From an uncultured Eubacteriales bacterium (GTDB lineage Bacteria > Bacillota > Clostridia > Oscillospirales > QAMX01), in contig CAJLFQ010000053.1 in the NCBI GenBank assembly GCA_905205975.1, forward strand, positions 1-15,584: a stretch of 15,584 nt of DNA, in the 5' to 3' direction. The notes under the pieces are model-generated. The model saw nothing but the letters and a program-made list of their open reading frames with translations, was not told the DNA's origin and made no database searches. This document shows positions 7,785 through 14,757 of the stretch, one piece after another (position 1 is the stretch's first letter; each line of letters starts with the position of its first letter). A program made the position numbers and the translations under genes.

Positions 7785-8534
7785 TTGCGTCTCTTCATGC
7801 TGATTCTTGAACTGATCGGAACGGTTTCGTTCGCCGTTTCCGGCACGCTGACCGCATACGGCAAACGCATGGACATCTTCGGCGTCGCGCTGCTCGGCCT
7901 GACGACGGCTGTCGGCGGCGGCGTCATCCGCGACGTTCTGCTGGGCAGTCTGCCGCCCGCCGTCTTTCAGAATCCGATCTATGCCGCCGTCGCTGTCGGC
8001 GTTTCGCTGGCGATGTTCATCGCGCTGCGGTACCGCGCCCTGTCGCACAACTACCGCCTGTTTGAACGCGCCCTCTTCATCTCCGATACGATCGGGCTCG
8101 GCATCTTCACCGTCCTCGGCGTCAAAGCGGCGTTTCTCTCCGGGTCGCAGAACCTGCTGCTGGCCATCTTCGTCGGCCCGGTGACGGGCGTCGGCGGCGG
8201 CGTCCTGCGCGATGTGCTGGCAGACGACACGCCGTATATCTTCGTCAAACACGTCTACGCCTGCGCCGCGATTGCCGGCGCGCTCGTCTGTGCGCTGCTC
8301 TGGCCGGTGAACGACACCGTCGCCATGTTCGCGGGGATGGCCGTCATCATCGCCATCCGCATCCTGGCGGCGCACTTCCGCTGGAGCCTCCCGAAGGCGA
8401 CGGGCATCCTCCCGGCGGCCGGTGAACCACTGCGGAAAAAAACAAAAAAAGACTTGACAGAGCCGCCCAAAACCAGTATGATTAAGAAGACCGAAGACGG
8501 TCAATTCGAGAAGGCAGGTCAGCCGAACCGATGA
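7785..8534 (+). CDS. TRIC/UPF0126 family membrane protein (YicG-like)
   Basis: A 249-residue inner-membrane protein with two homologous halves, each containing the family's glycine-rich hairpin: GGGVIRD (44-50) and GGGVLRD (137-143). About seven hydrophobic helices fit the TRIC fold. Bacterial members have been described as cation channels, and some as glycine transporters, so the transported species is uncertain. The only well-placed ribosome site is AGAAGGGG (7769-7776), which points to a TTG start at 7785; the ATG at 7797 is 20 bp away. The hydrophilic tail after about residue 205 is variable. The stop codon overlaps the next gene's start (ATGA), so the two are probably translationally coupled. 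Confidence 0.87.
   Translation: MRLFMLILELIGTVSFAVSGTLTAYGKRMDIFGVALLGLTTAVGGGVIRDVLLGSLPPAVFQNPIYAAVAVGVSLAMFIALRYRALSHNYRLFERALFISDTIGLGIFTVLGVKAAFLSGSQNLLLAIFVGPVTGVGGGVLRDVLADDTPYIFVKHVYACAAIAGALVCALLWPVNDTVAMFAGMAVIIAIRILAAHFRWSLPKATGILPAAGEPLRKKTKKDLTEPPKTSMIKKTEDGQFEKAGQPNR
8454..8482 (+). promoter_or_regulatory. Internal promoter for the acetyltransferase gene
   Basis: A perfect TTGACA (8454-8459) and TATGAT (8477-8482) are separated by exactly 17 bp, preceded by an A-rich stretch resembling an UP element (about 8436-8450). It lies inside the 3' end of the TRIC gene and would start transcription near 8489, about 40 bp before the acetyltransferase start. Confidence 0.8.
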
Positions 8535-9052
8535 AACAATTCTTTCGGGCGCTTGTGCGCCGCATCCTCTACGGCGCAGGAACGGAGACGTTCTGGCGCC
8601 ACCGCGAAAAGGCCAAAACCGCAAAAACCGCGCTGTTCCGCGCGTTCCACCGGTACCGCGGCGCAAAAATCTGCTATGCAAACGGTGCGTCCATCCCGGA
8701 CACCGCACAGATTGACGGGTGCCTGACCCTGCCGCACGGTCTGAGCGGGGTTTTCATCTCCAAGGGCGCCGTCATCGGCAGGAACTGCACCGTTTTCCAG
8801 CAGGTGACGATCGGCTCTAACGCCATTGAGGGCTCCAAGTCCTACGGCGCGCCGCGGATCGGCGACAACGTCTACATCGGCGCCGGCGCAAAAATCATCG
8901 GCGGCGTCACCGTGGGCGACAATGTCCGCATCGGCGCGAACTGCGTGGTGACCGAAAGCGTCCCGGCGAACAGCACAGTCGTGCTGCAAAAGCCGCGCGT
9001 GATCGTCCGCCCGGACGGCCAGACCAACACCTTCCATACGTTTGAACCCTGA
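8531..9052 (+). CDS. Hexapeptide-repeat acetyltransferase, serine O-acetyltransferase-like
   Basis: A 173-residue left-handed beta-helix acyltransferase. A short helical N-terminal part (1-48) is followed by hexapeptide turns: IGRNCTVFQQVTIGS (82-96), then IGDNVYIGAGAKIIGGVTVG (110-129) and IGANCVV (134-140). LPHG (67-70) places His69 where serine acetyltransferases keep the catalytic histidine. The family moves acetyl from acetyl-CoA to serine or to sugars. The protein is shorter than CysE because most of the helical domain is missing, and no cysteine synthase gene is nearby, so acetylation of a saccharide is equally possible. It overlaps the TRIC stop by 4 bp and also has a near-consensus promoter of its own. 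Confidence 0.8.
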   Translation: MKQFFRALVRRILYGAGTETFWRHREKAKTAKTALFRAFHRYRGAKICYANGASIPDTAQIDGCLTLPHGLSGVFISKGAVIGRNCTVFQQVTIGSNAIEGSKSYGAPRIGDNVYIGAGAKIIGGVTVGDNVRIGANCVVTESVPANSTVVLQKPRVIVRPDGQTNTFHTFEP

Positions 9053-9153
9053 ACGCTGAACCCTGACAGAACCTCCATGCGTACCCCCGCGCGCAGAAAT
9101 GCGCAATCATCGGGAAACAGCCTGTTTTCCGCACGAAAAGGTGGTCAACCAAC

Positions 9154-10737
9154 ATGAAAATGACGACTGTCAAAGCAACCGAATGGACGTATCCCGACCG
9201 GTTTGAATACCGGTCCGGCGCAGACCGCGCCGACATCTTCGGCGCACGCAGCAGCTACGCCGAAATTCAGCTGGTGTTCTCCGGCGTTCCGGAGGGCGCT
9301 TCCGTTTCCGCAAAAGCGTCCGGCGCCATCGCCGCGTTCGACGTCGAATGGTACGAGCTCGTGCCGGTTTTCGTCGAAGCAAACGCCAACCTGCCGGAAA
9401 ATGACGAGAGCCGCGACGAATGGATCCCGTCCCGCGCCGCCCCCTACTGGCTCTATGACTGCGTGAAGCCGCTCGGCGCGCATCTCACGCCGAAAGACGG
9501 CGGCGCCGCCCTGTATGCGGCGCTGAAAATCCCGCAGGACGCTGTCCCCGGCGTCTACGAAGGGACGTATGACATCACCGTCGCCGGGGAGACGTTTGCC
9601 GTCCCCGTCATGCTGACGGTCTATGCCGCCCGCATCCCCGAGGCGGAACACCTGAAAATCATCAACGGTTACAGCCGTGCCGCCGTCCAGAAATTCCACA
9701 ACACGGAAATCGGCACGCCGGCTTTCCACGCGCTCGACGAAAAGTATCTGCGGATGCTGCGCCGGATGCGCCAGAACATGCTCTATGTCGGCGGCGTCCG
9801 TCAGACAGGGCCGGATGAATCGGGTCATTATCAGTTCGACTTCTCCGCTTTGAAGCAGGACGTCGAATTTTTCCGGTCGCTCGGCTACAAGTATTTCAAC
9901 ATGTCCAGCGTCGGCGGACGCAGAAGCTGGGCGGAATCGACGATTCTCGTCGCCGGGCATCCGGCCATGAGCTATGAGGCCTACTGTTATCTGGCTGACT
10001 ATCTGCCCGCGCTGCAGGCATTCCTCGACGAGCAGGGCTGGACGGACTGCTTCTACATGGGCGTTTCCGACGAGCCGAACGACGCCAATGCGACCGAATT
10101 TCGCGCGCTATGCGGTCTGATCCGCAAGCTGGCGCCGAGAATCCGCCTGATCGACGCGCTGTCCTATACGGCGGTTCACGGCGCGCTGGACGTCTGGGTG
10201 CCGCTGAACGCCTCCTATGAGGAGCATCGCGCCGAGTTTGAGAGCTTCCGCCACGGCGACGATGAAATCTGGCACTATGTCTGCTGCGGCCCGCGGGACA
10301 AGAAATACATCAACCGCTTTATGGACTATCCGCTGCTTTCAACGGAATACCTCTTCTGGGGCAACTACAAATACAACCTCGCCGGCTATCTGCACTGGGC
10401 TTCAAACTGCTATCAGCCGGGACAGAACCCCTTCCTGCAGAACTGCCCGGAACACCACAACGCCGACGCCGTCTGCATTCTGCCGCCCGGCGACACGCAC
10501 ATCCTCTATCCGGGTGACGGCGAACCCTGGATGTCGATGCAGCTGGAGGCGCAGCGCCGCAGTGCCGAGGAGTATGAGCTGCTGCGGATGCTGGCGGAGC
10601 ACGACAAGGCGCGCGCCGATGAAATCTGCGCCAAGGGCTTCCGCTCCTTCCGCGATGTGGAATACGATCCAAACCGCTTTGAAGCCATCCGCCGGGAGCT
10701 GCTGGCGGCCTGCTCCGCGCTGACGGCGAACGCCTGA
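9154..10737 (+). CDS. GH123/DUF4091-like glycosidase family protein
   Basis: A 527-residue protein. The N-terminal part (about 1-160) is a beta-sandwich-like domain ending in a GVYEGTYDITV segment. The central barrel carries YMGVSDEPND (301-310): the adjacent Asp306-Glu307 corresponds to the catalytic Asp-Glu pair of GH123 beta-N-acetylgalactosaminidases. The C-terminal region has GYLHWASNCY (411-420) and a helical SMQLEAQRRSAEEYELL segment typical of DUF4091 proteins. There is no signal peptide, so the enzyme is predicted cytoplasmic. An AAAAGGTGG ribosome site (9136-9144) precedes the ATG. A beta-helix gene follows 40 bp later, forming a second carbohydrate pair. The substrate is unproven; GalNAc-type glycosides are the family precedent. 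Confidence 0.83.
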   Translation: MKMTTVKATEWTYPDRFEYRSGADRADIFGARSSYAEIQLVFSGVPEGASVSAKASGAIAAFDVEWYELVPVFVEANANLPENDESRDEWIPSRAAPYWLYDCVKPLGAHLTPKDGGAALYAALKIPQDAVPGVYEGTYDITVAGETFAVPVMLTVYAARIPEAEHLKIINGYSRAAVQKFHNTEIGTPAFHALDEKYLRMLRRMRQNMLYVGGVRQTGPDESGHYQFDFSALKQDVEFFRSLGYKYFNMSSVGGRRSWAESTILVAGHPAMSYEAYCYLADYLPALQAFLDEQGWTDCFYMGVSDEPNDANATEFRALCGLIRKLAPRIRLIDALSYTAVHGALDVWVPLNASYEEHRAEFESFRHGDDEIWHYVCCGPRDKKYINRFMDYPLLSTEYLFWGNYKYNLAGYLHWASNCYQPGQNPFLQNCPEHHNADAVCILPPGDTHILYPGDGEPWMSMQLEAQRRSAEEYELLRMLAEHDKARADEICAKGFRSFRDVEYDPNRFEAIRRELLAACSALTANA

Positions 10738-10777
10738 CCGCACGCAGACAGCCCTCTCAAAAAGGAGTGCCCTGCAT

Positions 10778-11887
10778 ATGATCAACGAATTTGACATTTC
10801 CTCGTTCGGCGCCGTCGGCGACGGCAAAACCGACTGCACTGCGGCGATTCAGGCCGCTCTCGACGCGGCTGCGCCGGTTGAAGGCTGCGTCCGCGTGCCG
10901 TCCGGCGCGTTTCTCTGCGGCGAGCTTCGCATACCCGCCGCTGTCACGCTGGAAGGGACGCACAACTGGTCGTTCGGCACACTGGGCGGCAGCCGTTTGG
11001 TGCTGCGCAGCGCTTCGGAGCGCTGTCTGCTCAACCTGAACGCCGCCTTCGGCAGCACCATCAAGGGGCTGAGCCTCGACGGCTGCAGTCTCGGCGAACG
11101 CATCCACGGCATCTTTGTCTCGCGGGATTCGTATAACGGCGGCGGACGGGAAGACAGCTTCCGCCTCGAAGACTGCAAGATCAGCTATTTCACGGGCGAC
11201 GGCATCCGTTTGGACCGCATCTGGTGCTTCTCCGTGCGGCACTGCATGAGCGGCATGAACCGCGGCGCCGGTCTGTTTGTCAACGGCTGGGACGGATTCA
11301 TCCTCGACAACTGGCTGACGGCCAACGGCATGGGCGGGCTCTATTCCGACGAGGTATGCTCTTCCATCACGATGACGGGCAACCGCGTCGAATGGAATGA
11401 CCATGCGGGCGTCGATCTCCGCACGTCAAAGTGCTGCAGCTTCACGGGCAACTATTTTGACCGCAGCCACGGCCCGGCGATCTCCATCCGCGGCCGCGCC
11501 GGCGACGACGTCTCCGATACGATTTCCATCACGGGCAACGTCTTCAATCGGAACGGCGGCGGCGACCTTCAGGAAAAGGCGCCGGAAGACCCGATGGATG
11601 ACGCGCACATCCGTTTGGAGCGCTGCGTCAACTGCGTCGTCACGGGCAACGTCTGCCGTGCGGGCATGAACGACGGCCCCGGCCGCCTGAGCCCGGCCTA
11701 TGCGTTTGCCATCCGCCAGCTCCGCGCCTGCATCATCCGGGACAATACCGTGCAGAGCGGCATGACGGTCGATACGCTCCTTGACCGCGGCGAGCATGAA
11801 AATGACGTCGTCGTGCGCGACAACCTCGGCCAGCCAACAAAAACGCTCGACCCGTGGTACCCGCGGTTCGAAAAAGACAAGCAATAG
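10778..11887 (+). CDS. Right-handed beta-helix protein, pectate lyase superfamily
   Basis: A 369-residue protein starting with the pectate-lyase-superfamily signature FGAVGDGKTDCTAAIQAAL (10-28), common to GH28-like and lyase beta-helices. Repeated coils follow, with recurring TGN/RDN turns (MTGNRV, FTGNYF, ITGNVF, VTGNVC, IRDNTV, VRDNLG), the stacked asparagine ladder of parallel beta-helices. No export signal is visible, unusual for a pectin-type enzyme but consistent with its intracellular neighbours. AAAGGAG (10761-10767) supports the ATG. It is the last gene before a strong terminator. It could be a lyase, a hydrolase or an epimerase; catalytic residues cannot be assigned. Confidence 0.83.
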   Translation: MINEFDISSFGAVGDGKTDCTAAIQAALDAAAPVEGCVRVPSGAFLCGELRIPAAVTLEGTHNWSFGTLGGSRLVLRSASERCLLNLNAAFGSTIKGLSLDGCSLGERIHGIFVSRDSYNGGGREDSFRLEDCKISYFTGDGIRLDRIWCFSVRHCMSGMNRGAGLFVNGWDGFILDNWLTANGMGGLYSDEVCSSITMTGNRVEWNDHAGVDLRTSKCCSFTGNYFDRSHGPAISIRGRAGDDVSDTISITGNVFNRNGGGDLQEKAPEDPMDDAHIRLERCVNCVVTGNVCRAGMNDGPGRLSPAYAFAIRQLRACIIRDNTVQSGMTVDTLLDRGEHENDVVVRDNLGQPTKTLDPWYPRFEKDKQ

Positions 11888-11915
11888 CCATCCCCGGAGA
11901 ACCCATACAGCATGA

Positions 11916-11955
11916 AAAAAAGCCGGATGCTCTGACAGAGGCATCCGGCTTTTTG
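11916..11955. terminator. Strong, possibly bidirectional intrinsic terminator
   Basis: A perfect 10-bp stem, AGCCGGATGC (11921-11930) / GCATCCGGCT (11941-11950), is flanked by an A run on the left and a T run on the right, so the stem extends by A-T pairs. It lies 28 bp after the beta-helix gene stop. It could also stop transcription from the opposite direction. Confidence 0.93.
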
Positions 11956-12096
11956 CGCGACGCGCCGGGCGCGGGGGCTCGTCGATGTGCTGGTGCGCGC
12001 GGGACGCACTGTCCGGTTGGAACGGAGAGAAAGACACTGGACGAGACAGGCGCGGGGCGGCTGAACTGGCAGAAACGTTCTAAAAAACGCGGAAGC

Positions 12097-12125
12097 TTGC
12101 TTTTTTTTGCGCCGTATGTTATAAT
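12097..12125 (+). promoter_or_regulatory. Extended -10 promoter of the DNA glycosylase gene
   Basis: TGTTATAAT (12117-12125) is a perfect extended -10 with a perfect TATAAT. TTGCTT (12097-12102) lies 17 bp upstream as a weak -35. The predicted start near 12132 leaves a leader of about 45 nt. The 140 bp between the preceding terminator and this promoter show no recognisable gene. Confidence 0.75.
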
Positions 12126-12177
12126 GAATGTGCCGGCAAAGGCAAATAAAAACAACATGAGAAAAGGAGAACGAACG

Positions 12178-12726
12178 ATGGATTCTACGACGTTGAATGA
12201 GAAGTTTTTTGAGCGCGACGCGGCAGCAGTTGCAAAAGATTTGCTGGGCGGTACTATCCTCTATCGCGGCAAGGATGGCACACATCGTTATCGGATCACC
12301 GAAACCGAGGCATACTACCACGATGAACGGGACAAGAGCGGGAAGCTAATTTGCTACGGGGCAGGCAAAGCCAAATCCGCGGCACAATCGGATGTTGCTG
12401 CCCCGCTTTTCTCTAAGCCCGGAACATGGTGCGTATATGATGGGCTGTTACTGCTTTCCGTTAACGACAATGTGCATTCTGATAATGTCCTCATCAGGGG
12501 CATTAAAGACGAAAACGGCGTAACCTTTCAGCCGGATGGAATAGCGCAAGAGCTCCATCTGTATAAAACAAAGCCAGATTATAGCGACTGCCACGGGAAG
12601 TTTTCACTTTGCGGCTGTGATGTAACTTTGGTTGAAATATCAGTATCGCCAAAATATACATGCAAAAGAAGGTTTAGAATCGAGGAAGAAAGCAAGCTGA
12701 ACTTTGAACTCGTTGAAGCCGAGTAA
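12178..12726 (+). CDS. Divergent DNA-3-methyladenine glycosylase (AAG/MPG family)
   Basis: A 182-residue base-excision repair glycosylase of the AAG/MPG family, which flips out and removes alkylated purines. RITETEAY (39-46) matches the active-site strand of the human enzyme, with Glu44 as the likely catalytic base and Tyr46 as the base-stacking tyrosine. KPGTWCVY (80-87) and VLIRGI (104-109) align with later core strands, with Arg107 conserved. The loop after the active site lacks the family's usual histidine and Y-G-M helix, so this is a diverged subfamily and its base range may differ. AAAAGGAG (12162-12169) selects the ATG at 12178 over 12157. Codon use is clearly more AT-rich than in the upstream genes, suggesting acquisition by transfer. 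Confidence 0.83.
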   Translation: MDSTTLNEKFFERDAAAVAKDLLGGTILYRGKDGTHRYRITETEAYYHDERDKSGKLICYGAGKAKSAAQSDVAAPLFSKPGTWCVYDGLLLLSVNDNVHSDNVLIRGIKDENGVTFQPDGIAQELHLYKTKPDYSDCHGKFSLCGCDVTLVEISVSPKYTCKRRFRIEEESKLNFELVEAE

Positions 12727-12753
12727 AAAGAGAAGGATAGTAGAGGATTACAT

Positions 12754-13557
12754 ATGATCTACCTTTCCTCCCTTCTCCCGCGGCAATATCCGTCTGATGC
12801 GGAGGCGCTGCTCACCGCGCTGGCGGCGCACGATGTCCCTTACGCCCTGCTGGACGGCACAAGGGATATCTGGGTGCGGGACTTCATGCCAGTGCGGATC
12901 CGCTCCGGCCGGATGATCTCCTTCCGCTACGAGCCGTCGTACCTCCGGGATTACCCGGAGCTGCGGACGGACTTTCGCCGCGATATAGCGCCGCAGCTGG
13001 CGCTGACGCCCCTGTACTCCGACATCAATCTGGACGGCGGGAACGCGGTGTTCTCGCCGTCCGGGGCGCGCGTCCTGATCAGCGACCGCGTCTTTTCCGA
13101 AAACCTGGCGCACCCGCCCGCCGCGCTGGTGCGTGCGCTGTCGGAGCTTCTGGAGGCGGAGGTGATCGTTCTCCCGTCGCTGAAGGGCGACATGACCGGT
13201 CATGCCGACGGCATGGCGCGGTTTCTCGACGACCGCACGGTGCTGTGCAGCCGCCCGCTGTCGCCCTGCGGCTTCGAGCAGAAGGTGAAGTGCGCGGTGC
13301 AGGGCTGCGGCTTGGATACGGTGGATTTTCCCTTTGCCCCGACCGGCGGGTTCAGCGCCGTCGGCTGCTACCTGAACTATTTGGAGACGGAGCAGGCGGT
13401 TTTCCTGCCGGTGTTTGGGATTGAGCAGGACGCCGAGGCTGCGGCTGCGGCGCAGCAAATCTTCCGCAGGGAGGTCGTCCCCGTCAGCATCCGGGCAATT
13501 GCCCGGCAGGGCGGCTGCCTGAACTGCATCAGCTGGACGGCGCCGCATGCACCATGA
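12754..13557 (+). CDS. Agmatine deiminase/peptidylarginine deiminase family protein
   Basis: A 267-residue guanidino-group-modifying enzyme of the agmatine deiminase/bacterial PAD superfamily. Motifs in order are DIWVRD (38-43), LDGGN (93-97), GHADG (149-153) with His150 and Asp152, and GGCLNCISW (253-261), where Cys258 is the presumed nucleophile. Family chemistry attacks the guanidinium carbon and releases ammonia. True agmatine deiminases are about 100 residues longer and have GGGNIHC around the cysteine; here the residue before it is Asn and the N-terminal section is short, so agmatine should not be assumed as substrate. An AGAGGA site (12742-12747) precedes the ATG, 27 bp after the DNA glycosylase stop. 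The codon use is GC-rich, unlike that gene. Confidence 0.87.
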   Translation: MIYLSSLLPRQYPSDAEALLTALAAHDVPYALLDGTRDIWVRDFMPVRIRSGRMISFRYEPSYLRDYPELRTDFRRDIAPQLALTPLYSDINLDGGNAVFSPSGARVLISDRVFSENLAHPPAALVRALSELLEAEVIVLPSLKGDMTGHADGMARFLDDRTVLCSRPLSPCGFEQKVKCAVQGCGLDTVDFPFAPTGGFSAVGCYLNYLETEQAVFLPVFGIEQDAEAAAAAQQIFRREVVPVSIRAIARQGGCLNCISWTAPHAP

Positions 13558-13720
13558 ACGCGATTTGAAACCACGCCTGCGCCGTTCCGGGCTGTTCCGC
13601 ATCGTTTCCTGTCCCTTCTGCGGACGTTCCGCGCCGGAGATCTGCCCGCGCTGTGCGCACCGCAGCTGCGAATATGACGGCGCGCTGCAAACAGCAGATG
13701 AAGCGTCCCTATCAATGTGA
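13547..13720 (+). CDS. Small zinc-ribbon-like protein overlapping the deiminase gene
   Basis: A 57-residue open frame starting MHHERDLKPRL and ending at TGA 13718-13720. It overlaps the last 11 bp of the deiminase gene in another frame, a layout typical of translational coupling, which may explain the lack of a good ribosome site. Cysteines at 22, 25, 33, 36 and 41 form SCPFCG...CPRCAHRSC, two CxxC knuckles eight residues apart as in a rubredoxin-like or zinc-ribbon fold. Codon use matches the GC-rich neighbours. I do not recognise the family. A chance frame is possible, but four cysteines in two CxxC pairs directly after a coupled start argue for a gene. Confidence 0.5.
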   Translation: MHHERDLKPRLRRSGLFRIVSCPFCGRSAPEICPRCAHRSCEYDGALQTADEASLSM

Positions 13721-14079
13721 CCGTTTGTTCCCAAAAGGACGCCGAAGCGCTGTCTGCGGTTCAGGAATCGCCATAGACGCGAAAGAATTGCCTGCCCGTT
13801 ACAGGCTGCTTGAGCCGCAACCTGCCAATCAACGCCGCTCTCCCTGTCTGACGTGACCGCGTGATTCTGCTCGCGCTGAATCAAACATGAAAAACCAGCT
13901 GGATACAGGCGGACGCCGTCCAGCCAAAAGCACGCAAGCGCACCGGAAAGCGTTTTGCACCCTGTGCTTATGAATCTGGGTACGGGCGCGCAAGTACCTG
14001 TTTTGACGGTCTGGCAGATCGATAAAGGGTCGAATAGGCCACGCCTGATTACGGCCTATAAGGCTGGGAGGTGATATAC
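13721..14079. other. Gene-free stretch between the core region and the accessory island
   Basis: No gene is supported here on either strand: frames are short or lack recognisable content. A TAGGCC (14035-14040) / GGCCTA (14053-14058) inverted repeat with a 12-nt loop lies just before the next gene and could be a weak hairpin. The GC-rich character fades towards the right end, so the border of the accessory island probably lies within or just after this stretch. I saw no tRNA, direct repeat or insertion-sequence end that would mark it. Confidence 0.5.
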
Positions 14080-14274
14080 ATGTCGAAGACATTTAAACTG
14101 TATGAAAGTGTGCGGATAAAGGCAACCGGTGTGACTGGTGTTGTCGTAGCCGAGGATACGGATGGCGGCACAAAACCGCCGATCTATTTTGTGGAGAAAG
14201 ATGACGCCTTTAAAACAGGCGACTGGGAAGCCGATTGTATCTGGTGCGAGCCTGAAGAAATCGAATATATCTGA
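14080..14274 (+). CDS. Small hypothetical protein, first of a tandem paralogous pair
   Basis: A 64-residue acidic protein. The ribosome site GGGAGGTGAT (14066-14075) is the strongest in this part of the window and selects the ATG at 14080 over the GTG at 14071, which lies inside it. The pattern VRIKATGVTGVVV, then YFVEKDD, then DCIWCEPEEIEYI suggests a small all-beta, SH3- or KOW-like barrel. It is paralogous to the next gene: VRI, TG, Y-V, DC and the ending EIE-I align. I do not recognise the family. It stands at the head of a small-gene island ending in a toxin-type domain, so an immunity or antitoxin role is possible but unproven. Confidence 0.72.
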   Translation: MSKTFKLYESVRIKATGVTGVVVAEDTDGGTKPPIYFVEKDDAFKTGDWEADCIWCEPEEIEYI

Positions 14275-14293
14275 TATCGGGAGTGAATCGAAA

Positions 14294-14476
14294 ATGAAAT
14301 TTGATTTGGGCGACAGAGTACGCATTCTTGAGAGCGGTCAGACCGGCTCGATTTGTGATGCCAGCATGTTTGAGGGACGGCCTGTGTATATCGTGGATTG
14401 CGCTGGCGAATGCGACAGTGAAGAGGCGATTGACTGTGTCATTCCCGTCGAAGAGTACGAAATCGAAGCCATCTGA
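14294..14476 (+). CDS. Small hypothetical protein, second of the tandem paralogous pair
   Basis: A 60-residue acidic protein beginning MKFDLGDRVRI. An upstream in-frame ATG exists at 14162, but GGGAGTGA (14279-14286) and the alignment with the paralogue support 14294. It shares with the preceding gene the VRI...SGQTGSI core, a YIVDCAG strand, an IDCVIP segment and the EIEAI ending, and is probably a duplicate that has diverged strongly. It begins 19 bp after the first paralogue. No catalytic motif is visible; a small binding barrel is the likeliest fold. Confidence 0.7.
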   Translation: MKFDLGDRVRILESGQTGSICDASMFEGRPVYIVDCAGECDSEEAIDCVIPVEEYEIEAI

Positions 14477-14574
14477 TTCTGCGGAGCAGAGGCAAACAAG
14501 AAGAAGCGAAAGCAGTTGCGCTAAGCCGTTGTCTCAAGCAATTTGGAAAATTCTTAAGAGGGAGTTGGGATAAC

Positions 14575-14745
14575 ATGAGTGAAATTAGAAACGAAAAGGA
14601 TCCTGAACTGATTATGATGGGCTATGTGATCCGGGATGAAGACACGGATGAGATTATCGGCATCAAGGATAATGCACCAGACGGCGTGAAGGCATTTTTC
14701 TGGGAATATGTGAGCCAAAGCAATGAAGAACCTGTCATCAGATAG
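14575..14745 (+). CDS. Small acidic hypothetical protein
   Basis: A 56-residue protein, MSEIRNEKDPEL to EEPVIR, with 14 acidic and 6 basic residues. An AGAGGGAG ribosome site (14557-14564) lies 10 bp before the ATG, which makes this a credible gene despite its size. Low-GC codon use matches the other island genes. No known domain is recognised: a strand-rich first half (LIMMGYVIRDEDTDEIIGI) is followed by a short helical segment (VKAFFWEYVSQSN). It ends 12 bp before the remnant that leads into the toxin-type domain. Its position among small acidic genes suggests an immunity or antitoxin-like protein, which is inference. Confidence 0.6.
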   Translation: MSEIRNEKDPELIMMGYVIRDEDTDEIIGIKDNAPDGVKAFFWEYVSQSNEEPVIR

Positions 14746-14757
14746 GAACGGTTCACA

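Noticed and set aside
9112..9129. A GGGAAACA/TGTTTTCC hairpin before the GH123-like gene, considered as a terminator or attenuator
   Set aside because: It is short, has a 3-nt loop and a G-T pair, and no T run follows.
12748..13884. A 378-codon minus-strand frame covering the deiminase gene and the gene-free stretch, considered as a possible transposase remnant
   Set aside because: The translation is arginine- and alanine-rich, has no transposase or integrase motif, and mirrors the deiminase gene for most of its length.
14003..14031. TTGACG at 14003-14008 as the -35 of an island promoter
   Set aside because: No acceptable -10 hexamer lies at 16-18 bp; the nearest AT-rich hexamers are at wrong distances.
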